From NCBI GenBank assembly GCA_963931865.1, contig OZ007514.1, positions 9,674,508 to 9,738,507 of the forward strand: a DNA stretch of 64,000 nucleotides, read 5' to 3'. The stretch comes from Axinella damicornis. Its lineage: Eukaryota > Porifera > Demospongiae > Axinellida > Axinellidae. Position 1 is the first letter of the stretch, and each line of letters starts with the position of its first letter. The notes under the pieces are model-generated. The model saw only the letters and a program-made list of their open reading frames with translations. It did no database searches and was not told the DNA's origin. This document shows positions 1 through 11,117 of this stretch, in pieces. A program made the translations under genes and the position numbers.

Positions 1-448
1 CCCTTGGCTGTGCCTCTCAACAGTCTCCAAAAAGAATGGTTTACCTGTGCCAACATTTTTATGACTGGAGCTTATGAGGACTAGCCTCGTTCCCAAGCCC
101 CGACCAGCTTTCGTCGCTACTGCAAGTGACGGGAAGCTGGGTGGGGCCTGTGAACGAGGCTATGGGACTCTATTAGAGTTCATTTGGAATAGACAACACA
201 CACACACATTGCACACACATTACACACACACACACACACAGTGTGTGACTGTGAACTGTTCCAGATTGATCTAGATGCCACCCCAAATGTAATGAACGAC
301 CCACTTCACTGGTAGCACTGTTCCCAGGCCTCAACCCAGATCTTGTCTTGCAGCTGTGCAATCTTTGTCCACTGCTGCAAAATACAATCTGGGTGGAGGC
401 CTGGGAACCAGGCTACTCATGTGTACATTCCTCCCGTCAACATGCATA

Positions 449-458
449 CCCCCCCCCC

Positions 459-489
<31 letters not shown>

Positions 490-652
490 ACACTCACCCC
501 CTCCCCCACACACACACTCACCCCCCTCCCCACACACACATCCCATACACACACTCACCCCATACACACTCACCCCCGCACACACACTCACCTCAGTGAC
601 ACACACACACACACTCACCTCAGTGACACACACACACACACACACACATGGT
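449..652. repeat. 27-base C run followed by CA and CACTCAC microsatellite
   Basis: C run 449-475, then CA repeats and ACACTCACC units to 652, within a SCPEP1 intron. The run-plus-CA pattern recurs at 11985-12110 and 35414-35483, and its mirror at 17450-17487 and 61880-61924. Confidence 0.9.
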
Positions 653-695
653 TACTATGATCTGTGCATTCTCAATAATTTATCCATCCTTGCAG

Positions 696-2466
696 GTCAG
701 GTAGGGAGGGTGTGTACCAACGAGAGGACTTCATGAAAGATGTGACATCCACCGGTGATCCTCGGTGATTGGTCAGGTGTATCTCTAGCCTCGTTCCCAG
801 GCCGCGTGGGAGGAGAGAAGACGTCTTCTCTCCTCCCACACGGCCTGGGAGCGAGGCTAGTGTATCTCATGTACAGTAACCTAGCAACACGAGCTTATAT
901 TCGTACCTGGTGTATTCAAACCAATCCCAAGTACGTAATATAGCCTTGTTCCAGTTACTTGATACATACGGTGGGGACAGCGGTGGCACCCAGCTTTGTT
1001 TGTGTAGTGTATGAACAGTGCAGCCTAGGAATGAATGGGGTTACTGGCATGGTGAGGTTCAATGAGGCTCAGTGTGGTATGATGCAACACACACGTGTGG
1101 GTGGTAGAGTATGAAGCATGATGTGTGCTCTTCCCTCACAGTGGATGAGCTGCTACAATGGGAGTGAACGTGACCGTCTACAGTGGCCAGCTTGACCTGA
1201 TTGTGGACACCGTCAGTAACTAAACAGTGTAGGCATTACTCCTTGTCCACATGCCATTCCAGGGAAGAAGACCTGGGTATAGGGCTAGTTACAGTGGCTA
1301 TGAGCAAGCTGCTAGGTACACCTGCTGCATGAGTCCTGAGAATAGTACAGTATGACATGTTATGAAGTATACCACCATGCATGCAAGTCAGTGAGAGTGG
1401 AGAGTGCTGTTGTAGATTTCTTGTGTGCATTCAAGACCTCTGTGTGACCATTCCCCACTCTGTTTGTCCAATGCAGGTACACTGGCCTGGATTGAGAGGT
1501 GTAGAGGAATTCCTCAACGCTGATTGCCGACCACTGTATCCCCCATCTGGCATGGCCACTCTCAACACTGGAGCCTTCGTACAGAGCTACAAGAATCTGG
1601 TCTTCTACTGGATATTGAAGGCAGGGCACATGGTGAGAGGTTGTAGACTTATCTGCCAATAGTTCAGCCTACCTGAGTATCACATTACATACTCCACAAC
1701 ACACAACCCAACCATATAAAGTACTCTATAGCATAATTATGGAAGGATAATGTTCTGACTTATGTATGGTGGGACGAGACTACCATATTTATGGATAAAA
1801 CTGCATCCGCTCTCTGGTGGACTTTGAAGGCAAAAGTGTGTGTAATTACGTGTGCATAGCATAACAGGTAATGCATGCAGGTGTATTTCTTGCATGCTCA
1901 AAACAAATGATCGACTATGGATATCTGGATGATCCAGTCTCATGTAGGCCCAAGCTCATTCTGAAAAGAGGGAAGGGATTTTACATTTTGTCCTTCCATG
2001 CTGTAGGGTATGGCCCATTCACATTGCAGTACCGTATACAGGGATATATTCGTAGGTGCAAAATTTCGAATAAATGGCCATAAGCCCCTCAGCAGAAATT
2101 TTCGTATTCTAATTTTCATATGCGCCTGTGCATTGCCACGCCCCCTAGCACTACGCATACGTAATGTGTCGCCTAGTCGTTTTCGGTTGAGGCAATGCAC
2201 AGTGGTGAGAGGGTACGTCTACAATGCTGATATCTGGGCCTCTGTTAAATTTTGCAGTTTTTATTTTCGTATCTCGAGGCTCCATATGAAATTTACGAAA
2301 ATTATCACCGTACAAAAATTTCCCACTATATGGTACCACACTCATTACTATACATATAATACCAAACTAACAAGCATTACTTTCCCACAAACAGGTCCCT
2401 GCTGATGCTCGGGAAATGGCGCTGGAGATGTTGAAGATGGTGACTGCATGGTTATTACTGAGATAA
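696..2466 (+). CDS. SCPEP1: Serine carboxypeptidase (SCPEP1-like), C-terminal exons
   Basis: Peptidase family S10 enzyme, normally a secreted or lysosomal serine carboxypeptidase. Four exons are visible: 696-754, 1142-1211, 1477-1632 and 2395-2466. In order they read REDFMKDVTS, then VYSGQLDLIVDT, then AFVQSYKNLVFYWILKAGHM, then VPADAREMALEMLKMVT and a TAA stop. GQLD carries the family's catalytic Asp region and GHMVP its catalytic His region; the N-terminal half with the nucleophile Ser lies upstream of the window. Junctions use GT-AG: donors GTGATC at 755, GTCAGT at 1212, GTGAGA at 1633; acceptors before 696, 1142, 1477 and 2395. The second exon has a frameshift, described separately. About ten residues expected between DT and the next exon are missing, so a microexon may be unseen. 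The large last intron holds a foldback-free dispersed repeat (about 2000-2330). The family assignment is from recalled similarity to vertebrate SCPEP1. Confidence 0.9.
786..859. mobile_element. Foldback element, TAGCCTCG family, 9-bp target duplication
   Basis: A 74-bp near-perfect palindrome with ends TAGCCTCGTTCCCAGGCC. It is flanked by the exact 9-bp direct repeat GTGTATCTC at 777-785 and 860-868. It lies in an intron of the SCPEP1-like gene. There is no coding capacity. Confidence 0.9.
1142..1211 (+). CDS. SCPEP1: SCPEP1-like exon with a frameshift
   Basis: This exon completes a split Val codon from the previous exon and reads DELLQ. It then loses frame near 1158 and continues as GVNVTVYSGQLDLIVDT in the next frame. 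Conserved residues on both sides show that both frames belong to the protein. A single missing A in the short A run at 1157-1158 would explain it. Either the copy is damaged or the assembly has an indel; other genes in the window show the same kind of lesion. Confidence 0.8.
2000..2330. repeat. Dispersed repeat, copy 1
   Basis: Matches 50545-50760 in the same orientation: TAGGTGCAAATTTTC-type start, GAGGCAATGCACA, GTGAGAGGGTAC and GGCTGATATCTTGGCCTC blocks. It lies in the last intron of the SCPEP1-like gene. Nature unknown. Confidence 0.65.
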
Positions 2467-2521
2467 CAAAATTTAGACTTCAAATTGCATGCATGTGTTG
2501 CGTTGCCACAATATTTTATGC

Positions 2522-2591
2522 TAGCCTCGTTCCCAGTCCCACGCCCAGCTTTTCGTTGCTGGGCGTGGGACTGGGACTGGGAACGAGGCTA
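2522..2591. mobile_element. Foldback element, TAGCCTCG family, 9-bp target duplication
   Basis: A 70-bp hairpin whose arms include CCCACGCCCAGC and its complement. The 9-bp direct repeat ATTTTATGC flanks it at 2513-2521 and 2592-2600. It sits about 55 bp downstream of the SCPEP1-like stop codon, so it may be in that transcript's 3' UTR. Confidence 0.9.
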
Positions 2592-3149
2592 ATTTTATGC
2601 CTAGACTGTCTCCTCGGATTCTGTACAGTCATTTGAAATGCTCTCTGATGAACGTTCACTGTAGAGTTGCAAGCTGCATAATAATATTGCTTGCACGTTT
2701 CTGGATGGAACAGGCACACCAAATTAAAGGTGGCTCGAGATGAATTCCACAACACACTAGTGCTGGCTTCCTGGCCGATGGCCATAGAGTTCGAGCACTG
2801 TATATATACATTTCTGGGATCATCACAAATTGTAGCCACACCCACAGGCCGGATCAGGGTAATCCATCACCATGACTAGCTATGCATGCACAACTATATA
2901 TTATGTTGTTGGTTATCGGCTTTTATGAATTACCTTCCTATAGAGTTTGCAGTTGCCTTGGATCACCTGGAGGAGCATGCACCTTCAAGTTCAGAAACAA
3001 AGTACGTACTACGTAGCCACATGGTTATTGTATAGCTACCAGCTCACTGTAGTATAGTCTCCTGACTGATCCAAGTCAACTGCAATATAGACTCTATACC
3101 TTCCCCTCCATCTACTTTCTCTTCACTTGAACTGTCACAGGCCGGACTC

Positions 3150-3535
3150 CCAGCACTCTAAACACAGCAACAGGACTCCACTGTCACTCCAGCACTCTCA
3201 ATAAAGCAACAGGACACTAGTCTCGCGGGCCAGTAAAATCGTCTGGGAACGAGGACACCTCTCAAGACACACCCAGCTCTAGCACTCTCAACACAGCAAC
3301 AGGACTCCACTGTCACTCCAGCTCTCCCAAATAAAGCAATAGGACACTAGTCTTGCGGGCCAGTAAAATCGTCTGGGAACGAGGACACCTCTCAAGACAC
3401 ACCCAGCTCTAGCACTCTCAACACAGCAACAGGACTCCCAACTCTCAACACAGCAACAAGACTCCCAGCTCTCTCAACACAGTACAGCTCCCAGCTACAG
3501 CTCTCTGAACACAGCAACAAGACTCCCGGCTCTAG
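3150..3535. repeat. Tandem duplication with CTCTCAACACAGCAACAGGA subunits
   Basis: A block of about 125-130 bp with CTAGTCTCGCGGGCCAGTAA and GTCTGGGAACGAGGACACC is present twice. Its subunit CTCTCAACACAGCAACAGGA occurs at least six times across the array. Confidence 0.85.
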
Positions 3536-3593
3536 CACTCACTAACAAGATCGCCTGGCAGACTAGCCATGGCTTCCTAACTACTTTACAACC

Positions 3594-3990
3594 TCGTTCC
3601 CAGACGCCAAGTTAATTAACCTTATGGAACAAGATTTGGAGCAAACTACAAGGAGGGCCTACAGGACGCCGCCAATGGCACAGGGCCTACTACAGGAGGA
3701 CGCCAATGGCGTCGGTGAACGAAGAAAAACGACAGAGACAGATACACGCACATCACTGTCCACACTGTGCGCGTGCACACGGCGTTTCCCGGCAAAATTT
3801 GTGATACCGCGAGCACCAACCAATCAGATCATAGGGTTACCGGCGCGTGCACGCTTTGGCTGCACGCGTTACTGGCATGCTTCTGCGGGTATATAAAGCT
3901 AGTCCAGTTGCGGCCAAGTCATTCGGGTTAGGTTTAGCTCGGGTGAGGTAAAGGTGAGGTGAGCCCTCACCCTTACCTTACCCTTGCTCA
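3594..3990 (+). promoter_or_regulatory. CCAAT/TATA promoter-like cassette, copy 1
   Basis: Contains CCAAT motifs in GCCAATGGC (twice, near 3672 and 3703) and AACCAATCAG (near 3817), then GGTATATAAAGC (near 3887). About 35 bp after the TATA box is ATTCGGGTTAGGTTTAGCTC and a GC-rich GAGGTGAGCCCTCACC hairpin. The same layout occurs on the other strand at 38868-39290. A G-rich minisatellite starts just downstream. No gene downstream is recognised; it may be the promoter part of an unknown repeat or LTR. The open frame across it is conserved between copies only as DNA similarity. Confidence 0.55.
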
Positions 3991-4019
3991 ATACCTTTCA
4001 CCGCAAGGGTAAGTTCAGG

Positions 4020-4332
4020 GGTAGATAGTGGGCGGGGTGGGAGCATGGGAGGGTTGGAGCATGGGAGGGTGGGAGCATGGGAGCATGGGAGGGTGGGAGT
4101 GTGGGAGCATGGGAGGGGTGGGAGGGTGGGAGCATGGGAGGGTCGGAGTATAGGGGGGGTGGGGCTGGGTTGGGTGGTGGGTGCATGGGGGTGGGGTGGG
4201 GCTGGTTGGGTGCATGGGGGTGGGGCTGGGTGGGTGCATGGGGGTGGGGCTGGACAGGTGCATGGGGGTGGGGCTGGGTGGGTGCATGGGGTGGGGCTGG
4301 GTGGGTGCATCGGTGTGGGGTGGGGCTGGGTC
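4020..4332. repeat. G-rich minisatellite
   Basis: Two related unit types: GGGTGGGAGCATGGGA in the first half and GGGTGCATGGGGGTGGGGCT (about 23-24 bp) in the second. Runs of three or more G recur every few bases on the plus strand, so G-quadruplex formation is possible. Long open frames here are repeat artefacts. Confidence 0.9.
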
Positions 4333-5321
4333 AAGCTGTGTTTGAATAATTGCTGTTGGCAAGCATTCTAAATTCACATCTTTTTTCTCTTTTTGTTCCG
4401 TTAGCAACTACATGTACATACTAGTCTGCCATAAGAAATTACTGTATTATTATTGTTTGCGTGCAGAATCGGCAAATACATAACTAATAAGCAACTAACC
4501 CCAGTCAGGGCACCGCGTATTGCTGTAGCATTTCGGTGCAATGTACTGTTTGCGTGCACTGCGGAAAGTATAATCGTGCGTAACAGATTAATTAGCAATA
4601 ATTCACTCATGAATACTTAATCAATAGCTCCAGAAAATTCGCTGCGCGCAACTCCATGCCTCTTCGGTCTCAAAATCATAGCTACGCCCCAGGTCAGATG
4701 TGGAAAAGCTTCAAGATACAGAGCTAGTGCAAGCGAGGCAACGGCAAATACTATTCGACCATAAGTGGAGCAGGTAGCTTGGAAGGAGGGCGAGGTCAGC
4801 TGTGTTTTCAGGAGCTGTACATATAGGGGGTAGGGACTGCCTGTTGCGTAGCTGCGCCAGTTGTATAAGGGTCAAAGTCCGCTGGCACGCGCAACCAGAA
4901 ATAGCCGGCCGGCTGGGTTTAAATACAAGTTTTTGGCGGGAAGTCGGGATTGCTTGTTGACTGCATGGGGTCTGAATCATTAATGTTTGCCTATACCCAG
5001 TATATAATCGAGTATGAGTCAGGGCCATGCACTCCGTACATACCGATTCTCGACTCCCGGCCTATAAGTAGTGGCCCGAGTACGCTGCTTCACTCGATCC
5101 CTGAAGCTAAAATTTGTTCTGGGCACCAGTCCTGTTGTTTGTACAGCTGGGAGAGGTTCACCCTTATGCATGTGCAAGCCTTCATACACGTACGTATAAT
5201 TATACGTACATAAGTTGAATATTACCAGACAACATCCAGTTGACAAACTCAATGTAAAGGAGTAAACTGATTACAAGTACAAATGAACAATCCACGATTC
5301 ATTACAAATCATCCTCATGAC

Positions 5322-5462
5322 CTAGTCACATGACCAGTCGGGATGAGGGTGTTCATCTGTTCCAATCATCGTGTGCTGTGGCAACATGGGACTGTAGCTG
5401 TAAGATCTTGGAGTTAGCTTTGCATGGAGTTCTGCATTCTCAGCTGATAGGGCATCACGAGT
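5322..5462 (-). CDS. Probable terminal exon of the RasGRP-like gene
   Basis: The acceptor CCCACAG precedes 5462; the exon runs 46 codons to TAG at 5324-5322. It includes a heptad-like stretch SAENAELHAKL, consistent with the C-terminal coiled coil of RasGRP proteins, then a His/Pro-rich tail. The reading phase does not match directly with the upstream exon, so an intermediate exon or an indel is implied. Confidence 0.5.
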   Translation of the reverse strand, partial: TRDALSAENAELHAKLTPRSYSYSPMLPQHTMIGTDEHPHPDWSCD

Positions 5463-7283
5463 CTGTGGGTGTGTGAGTGGGGGGAGGGTTGTGTGTGTGA
5501 GTGTGTGGGGGGTGTGCATAATAATTATGTGTGTGTGTGTATATATATGTGTGTGGTGAGCTGGTATTCATGTGTAGTATGTGTGTCTGTGCAATCAAGG
5601 AGGTGTGGATGTATGCAATACTCAGATCTACAATTGCTCATTCAGGAATCAGTATACTGACGTTTAGAAGTCAGTAATCCTGTTCTCATAAACTGCAGCC
5701 GATCACATACTGTCACTCACAGCATCTGCGTCTCTCCTTCAGTGATATGTCATCATCGCAGTACAGCTCTGGGGCTTGAAGGCTGGTAGGACGCTGCTTC
5801 TTAGCTAGAGGGGTACGAGGGAGGAGGAAGGGGGTTGAGAGGGAGTGGGAGGAAGAAGAGGGATCAAATTCATGATCAGTAACATTTTGCTCACCACTAT
5901 AGTGGTCTAGTCTACAAAAGGTATTAAATTTTTTCTTTACTCTGACAGTATGTGCATGGTCAATTGACAATTGTTACAACGCACATGTGGGAATATAAGG
6001 TGTCTCTCTGCAGGAATTACTTCACAGTTGGATGCAGTATGTGCAAGCACCTCACTACATAGCCTCGTCCCCAGGCCACATACGAGAAATCGCAAAGGGA
6101 TGGGGCCTGGAACGAGGCTACCTCACTACACCAGTATAATATTGTGTGAGCAGATATGAGAAAGGGGTAACTTCACGCATTTTCCAAAAATTGAATTTCA
6201 AATGCCAGAGTGATACTTAATACACTGTAGCTATGGCTATGAAACTTGCTACAAATATTCATACATTATCCTGCTACATTCGATAGGAATTCTGAGCCGT
6301 GCCCACATCTGGTATGGGTGGAACGAATGCACGTCGATCACATTCGAAAGTTGCTGTTTTATGCCTCACTTTGGAGCCTCACCATTCGGGGTAAGAGCCT
6401 TCTTACACTTTCGAATGTTGGGTCTGTGAAGGCCTGATATGCCTACAAACCAAGTGGGAAAGCCAAGGCTCTTCTCAAAACCGCTCACATAATTATAGCT
6501 CACATTTCTTCTCCTTGTGGTTCCGGCAGTCGACCACCACATAGGCCTTACAATGCTTGTGACAGCTGATACCACAGTCCTTACAACAGACACCTTGCTT
6601 CACAATGCCCATCATCTGTGTGTGTGTGTGTTTTGCGTGTGATGTGTTTGTGTGTGCGTGGTGTGTCTGTGTGTGCATGTGTGAGGGTGTGTTGTGTGAG
6701 TGTGAGTATCGCCCACCACGTATCAAGCGCCCACCCCCCTCTTCACGCGGAAGTTACTGCACAGGGTCCAAAAGCAGTGTAGTAAGGGCCCACCCATCAC
6801 AATAGTTTTGAGCAGCACTTCTTAACCTCTGGGAGAGGTTGTACATTCAGAAAGGTGCTTTCTCTGTCTAGCATTTCGTCTCAAGGACTTCGCAAGGATG
6901 CGATCAATTTCCTTGCGTGAAAAATGGACTTATATATTCATAGCCGGTCATTGATATTCACAGCTTACCCCAGCCCCCAGCGCTTGTTGGTTATACAGTG
7001 CTAAATGGGTGGGCGGATACTACATGCCTAAGTAGTCTGAGTACGCATCTAGCGCCCACCCCCCTGTTCAGCAGCGTTCAAATGTCCCCAAACCCTGGGC
7101 GCTTAATACATACTCTACTACGGTACTATGCTGATGTGGTAACTGACCATTCCCTTGCATTGCCCGCAGACCGATGTTCCAATGAAGGTGTGCTTGACAC
7201 AGTTGTGAGTGAATCGTTCTCTGAGGAAAGAATTTGCACTCAAGAAATAGGAGAGCATCTCATTGTAGCTGATGATACCATCA
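5322..7283 (-). CDS. RASGRP: RasGRP-like Ras guanine nucleotide exchange factor, C-terminal exons
   Basis: Read on the minus strand. RasGRP proteins activate Ras/Rap at membranes and bind diacylglycerol through a C1 domain and calcium through EF-hands. Exon 7283-7148 gives DGIISYNEMLSYFLSAN, the end of an EF-hand, and then the start of a C1 domain. Exon 6615-6504 completes the C1 domain (MMGIVKQGVCCKDCGISCHK and on). The join gives exactly the C1 spacing H-X12-C-X2-C-X13-C-X2-C-X4-H-X2-C-X7-C, so the splice is well supported. Exon 5911-5721 encodes a Ser/Pro-rich linker. The last exon, 5462-5322, contains a short coiled-coil-like SAENAELHAKL and ends at TAG. Reading phases between the last two exons and the C1 exon do not join directly, so small exons may be missing. 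The REM and CDC25 domains should lie at higher coordinates; I could not find them. Confidence 0.8.
5721..5911 (-). CDS. Probable RasGRP linker exon
   Basis: The acceptor TTTTGTAG precedes 5911 and a strong donor GTGAGT lies at 5720-5715. The encoded peptide is rich in Ser and Pro (DPSSSSHSLSTPFLLPRTPL) with KKQRPTSLQAPELY after it. No domain is recognised. It is assigned to the RasGRP gene by strand, position and the low-complexity linker usual after the C1 domain; the phase link is unproven. Confidence 0.55.
6060..6120. mobile_element. Foldback element, TAGCCTCG family
   Basis: 61 bp with degenerate arms, flanked by CCTCACTACA at 6050-6059 and 6121-6130, a 9-10 bp target duplication. It is in an intron of the RasGRP-like gene. 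Confidence 0.85.
6504..6615 (-). CDS. RASGRP: RasGRP-like exon: second half of C1 zinc domain
   Basis: The exon begins after a CA-repeat acceptor and encodes KQGVCCKDCGISCHKHCKAY followed by VVVDC, supplying five of the eight zinc ligands of a typical C1 domain (four Cys and one His) plus the final Cys. The donor is GTGAGC at 6503-6498. There is no lesion in this exon. Confidence 0.85.
7148..7283 (-). CDS. RASGRP: RasGRP-like exon: EF-hand end and first half of C1
   Basis: The acceptor TTACTCTCAG lies just above 7283 and the donor GTCAGT occupies 7147-7142. The exon holds DGIISYNEM (calcium loop remnant with D, I and E positions) and the first C1 ligands, His and CGQC. It leaves phase 0 and joins the next exon in frame. 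A GT microsatellite lies within the intron immediately before the acceptor. Confidence 0.85.
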
Positions 7284-7309
7284 CTGAGAGTAAGAGTGTG
7301 AGAGTGAGT

Positions 7310-7313
<4 letters not shown>

Positions 7314-7350
<37 letters not shown>

Positions 7351-7372
7351 TGTGTGTGAGAGAGTGTGTGTG
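7314..7372. repeat. GT/GTGTGA microsatellite
   Basis: On the minus strand this CA repeat lies just upstream of the acceptor of the RasGRP EF-hand exon. Confidence 0.9.
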
Positions 7373-7447
7373 TACTAGGAATAGTCGAAGGGTACAGTGG
7401 TACCATACCCTCACACGCAGAAGTAGGGTCTGGTGCACTTGCATACA

Positions 7448-7810
7448 TAAACTGTTTATGGGATATCCTGACGTACATGTATACAGGTTTCCTGAGTGAT
7501 AATGAAGGTGTTGATTAATATACAAGTAGCTTCAAGAAACTCAAAAGAGCATGCACTCAATTTCTACTGAACCGGCAGCAGCTACAGGCAGTAGACCTTG
7601 CGATCCTTGTCAACTCTGTTCCTGCCAGATCAACGATTGCAAGAACTGACAGAATGTTCTAACTCGGACAGCACTACTGCACCTTTGGACCGATTATACA
7701 GCTGATACCTGGCCCTGTGTGCACAAGATGTTTAGATGTTACCTGATCCAGCACGAGTGCCTTCGGAGGGCTTATGACAACAATCAGTGTGGAGCATCTT
7801 ATCAGTGAAA
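7448..7810 (-). pseudogene. Second copy of the RecQ-like helicase repeat
   Basis: Closely matches 44012-44390 in the same orientation. The minus strand encodes STLIVVISPPKALVLDQ followed by GTAACA. Only motif Ia and about 300 bp downstream are kept. It lies upstream of the EF-hand exon of the RasGRP-like gene and could be mistaken for part of it. Confidence 0.65.
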
Positions 7811-7982
7811 GCAAGAGCGCATAAATAGACTGTGCCCCCGCCACACACACAAACACACACACACACACACACACACACCACAACTCCTCCAATTCCTTAC
7901 ACTCCCTCACCAAACACAGAGAAGAGATACTGTCACTACCAGGGCTGCTGTATTGCTTTCAGTACTCTCTTAGCCAATCTAC

Positions 7983-8053
7983 TAGCCTCATTCCCAGGCC
8001 CCTGCCATTCTTTGTGCAACTGACAGCGGTGTGTGGGCCTGGGAACGAGGCTA
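7983..8053. mobile_element. Foldback element, TAGCCTCG family, no exact duplication
   Basis: Ends match the family (TAGCCTCATTCCCAGGCC and GGCCTGGGAACGAGGCTA) but flanks are not identical, so this is either an older copy or a recombined one. Confidence 0.75.
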
Positions 8054-8183
8054 CAATGGTCTGGTAAATGGGCTTCAGACCATTCTTCAAGTATGAGCAG
8101 GGTTAGGGTTAGGATAACATGTGATCTATACAATTATCGACAGGGGCATACAAAAAGGGGCTGGGAGATACTCTAAAACAGGT

Positions 8184-8583
8184 ATGTACAGAGATTTCTG
8201 GAGTCCTTGCAATTTTCAGGCAAATTGGAAACACTGGAAGTCATGTGAATTCGTGAGTTGCAAAATTGAAATGACATGAATGCTCACGGCAGCAATGAGG
8301 ACTTACGCCAGGTCCTACAGAGGCATCTTGTACACCGATCAGCGGCGTAGATCCAGAAGGCTGACTAAGAAGGTGAGATTGGGCATTTTGTGACCGAATT
8401 GCTTGCTAACTTCCTGTGGTGTAACATTACACTGCATAGTCATAAACGGAGTATGTCACTGACAGCCTAGCTACTGTTGTAGATTGCATGCATCGTGACT
8501 ACAAAATGATGATTGGTCTGAGAACTGCTGTCACGTGACTTCCAATCTACAAATTCAGTTGCAGGACCTCTGTAAAGTGTGTA
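8184..8583. mobile_element. MITE-like repeat, copy 1
   Basis: Shares about 400 bp with 24330-24789 in the same orientation, including TTACGCCAGGTCCTACAG and CTTGTACACCGATCA blocks. Ends are loosely inverted (GTACAGAG and CTCTGTAA), about 50 bp. No gene. Confidence 0.7.
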
Positions 8584-9169
8584 CAAGTTGACATAAGGAC
8601 AATGAACATACTGACCTTTGCCTAATCAGGTTAATTAATTAAACAGCACATCCCAATCCTCAAAATCAGATCAGGTTCCTGCCCCTCTAAGAATTTGAAA
8701 GCGAAAGTCATTGTATAAAGGTAACAGGATAATAATGTGGCAATTTATGAGACCTTGACTGGACATTGCAGGGCCACCATTACTACATGTATCAGTCAAT
8801 TGAGGCCCATGTTTTCAGGTTTGGCATCGCTTCAGAGACTTGAGTGACTCGGTTGAATATTCGCTTATTTGTGGGTGTAGTTAGAGTTGTGTGTCTGTTC
8901 AGGATTGTTGGAAGTACCTCCAGGAGCAGTTTGAGCTCAACAACTGTGGGCTCTAGGGAATGGAAATGACTTCTAGAAAAGCTGCTGGAGGAAACTTTTG
9001 GCCATAAAGCAACCCCAGAGTACACGTAGCATGCAGTCTGACAACCTGTGTCCACAGGAATAGAATGTACCTCGAGAAGTGGGCGGATGCTACCTAGCCA
9101 AGGATTACTTCATTGTATAGTCACACACTGAGCATCAAGGCATCTAATACTCTCCCTCTGCAGAGAGAG

Positions 9170-9337
9170 AGGTAGAGGGGAGAGGGAGGCAGGGAGGGAG
9201 GGAGGGAGGGAGGGATGGAGGGAGAGACGGAGGGAGGGAGGGAGAGAGGGAGGGATGGGGAGGGAGGGAGAGAGGGAGGGATGGGGAGGGAGAGATAAGA
9301 GGGAGAAAGGAGGGAGGGGGGGGGGGGGGGGGGGGGG
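9170..9337. repeat. GGGA repeat ending in a 22-base G run
   Basis: Purine-rich on the plus strand (GGGAGGGAGGGA), with the G run at 9316-9337. No exon follows on the minus strand that I can support. Confidence 0.9.
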
Positions 9338-9714
9338 AGAAGTTGTTATTATAAACACAATTGAACACTGATGCTATATACAATTATTGAGGATTGCAAG
9401 GCCACATTCTCCATTCACGGAAGTAGTTTGTGTGTCCTCTTTGATCGGGGTGAAATGAATACGCAAAAAAAGTACCTGAAATAAATTATGAAGAAATAAT
9501 CACAACCCCTGAGTTCGTCATCATGGTCACACCCCTCAAAGGTTGGGCAGTGTGTCCTATTGTTATACGACCCTATTTCATTGGCAAAAGTCCGTGCCAC
9601 ACAGAGTAAGCTCAAAAGTTCAATCTGGGGTTTAACAGCCAGGCAGCAGAATTGGGGTAGTGAATGTGGAGGGGAACACCGTCTCAGGTCTGGGAACGAG
9701 ACTAGTGGTTCTGT

Positions 9715-9812
9715 GCTGCTAGAGCCTCATTCCCAGCCACCTAGGTCAGGAACGAGGCTGATGCTGGAGCCTCATTCCCAGCCACCTAGGTCAGGAACGA
9801 GGCTGATGCTGG
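9715..9812. repeat. Tandem pair of short foldback-like units
   Basis: Two 46-bp direct copies containing GAGCCTCATTCCCAGCCACC and the complementary GGAACGAGGCTGATGCTG end. They are degenerate relatives of the TAGCCTCG family that have duplicated in tandem. Confidence 0.75.
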
Positions 9813-11033
9813 AGCTGAATGTAAGGTGATTTCCTTTGATCCAACTGCTATTTACGGAATCGACAGTACAGTGAAGTCCATTGCACTGCCACTCCTTCTA
9901 TACAAATACAGCGGGGGGAGGCATGGGAGATCAGGTAGACACATGGCAGACACATACTAGGTTGGTGTCCAACGAAGAATCTTGATGCCTTTTCTTGCAT
10001 TGTACGTCCAAAGGCTGGATGTCAGTGCAGACGATCAGTGCCGTTCGTTGTTCACAACCCTGGAGATTATTCATGACTCAATCTAATGACGTACATCAGC
10101 CGGTGCCCAGCGCCCGCAAGGGTTTAATATGTGCATGAGGATCGATGAATATCATTTTTTTTTTAATTCGGCAGCTATGAATCTCATCAATCTAACCAGT
10201 GGGCTAACGCGTTCAGAGGAAAGGAGAAGACTAGTCGTGTGCTTGGCGTCTCAGGAGGAGCCAGGTGGGCCTGGGCATCGTGGCCCCGGGCATGGTGACC
10301 CCTCCCCCCTCATGGTGGCAGCTCCTCGTTTAGAGGTTTGCCCGAATCAGTTCACTGATTTAGTTGTGGGAGTCAGTACTTCCATTACCCCATGATATGC
10401 ATATATTGCTCGTTGGATGACACCCACCAACATTGCATAAGACCTGCTGACACTGATGAGCGGCTTGCATTATGTGTACGAAGTGTAGCTTGAGCTCCCC
10501 CTTGGCCATGCGTATCACTCCCCCAGCATCCTATGCTCATGAGAATAGGATGCTGCTGGGGGCAATTGAGGCCTGGGGAACATTCCTGCTGTGTCATAAT
10601 TTGTTGAACTGGTGTGCTCAGTCATGATCATGCATATGATGAGTCATTGATGACATCATTGTTGTCATGCACTCTTGGCTCAGTGAACAAGCATTGGTGG
10701 TACGTATATTCCCCTGTAGTGAGGTTCATAGTGATGTAGCCCAGCCAACTAAAGTATGGGTGCACGGTTAACCTAGCAACTATGGATGGACAGTAGCCAG
10801 CATGCAGGGAGCTGTCATTGACACGAGTACCAAGCTAAAAAAACTAACTTACAGTTGGTAATCCAGTTAAACGTCATCAGAGATGGATCTTTTTGCTGCC
10901 TGGAATCGAGCATTTGCTTGCATTTTTAGCGGTAGCGTTAGCTTTAACACAGTGCAGGTTTAAAGACCTCATCGCATAATACCCTAAGTACCCATGATTA
11001 TAATTACCCCATGCAATCAGCACCGCTCTAATG

Positions 11034-11117
11034 TAGCCTCGTTCCCAGGCCTTCCACACCTTTGCATACTGGAAGCGATCAAAAGCTGCAGTTGTGGAAG
11101 GCCTTGGAACGAGGCTA
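11034..11117. mobile_element. Foldback element, TAGCCTCG family, 9-bp target duplication
   Basis: 84 bp with arms through GGCCTTCCACA and an inner loop around GAAGCGATCAAAAGC. The exact duplication GCTCTAATG is at 11025-11033 and 11118-11126. A related loop appears in the copy at 42306-42376. Confidence 0.9.

Noticed and set aside
1..73. Open start of window (EWFTCANIFMTGAYED then TAG)
   Set aside because: No match to the SCPEP1 region expected here and no splice donor; cannot be assigned.
3624..3896. Frame conserved between 3624-3896 (plus) and 39167-38901 (minus)
   Set aside because: The two share DNA-level similarity over a promoter-like cassette including CCAAT and TATA boxes; differences are not concentrated at third positions and the ends differ, so I treat it as non-coding.
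4015..4407. 130-codon minus-strand frame rich in Pro, His and Thr
   Set aside because: It is an artefact of the G-rich minisatellite; no non-repeat coding signal at either end.
8101..8116. TTAGGG-like units at 8101 and 12431
   Set aside because: Only two imperfect units each; not an interstitial telomere array.
8792..9055. Minus-strand frame with LEPTVVELKLLLEVLP as a possible RasGRP exon
   Set aside because: No match to REM, CDC25 or EF-hand segments that should lie there, and phase could not be tested.
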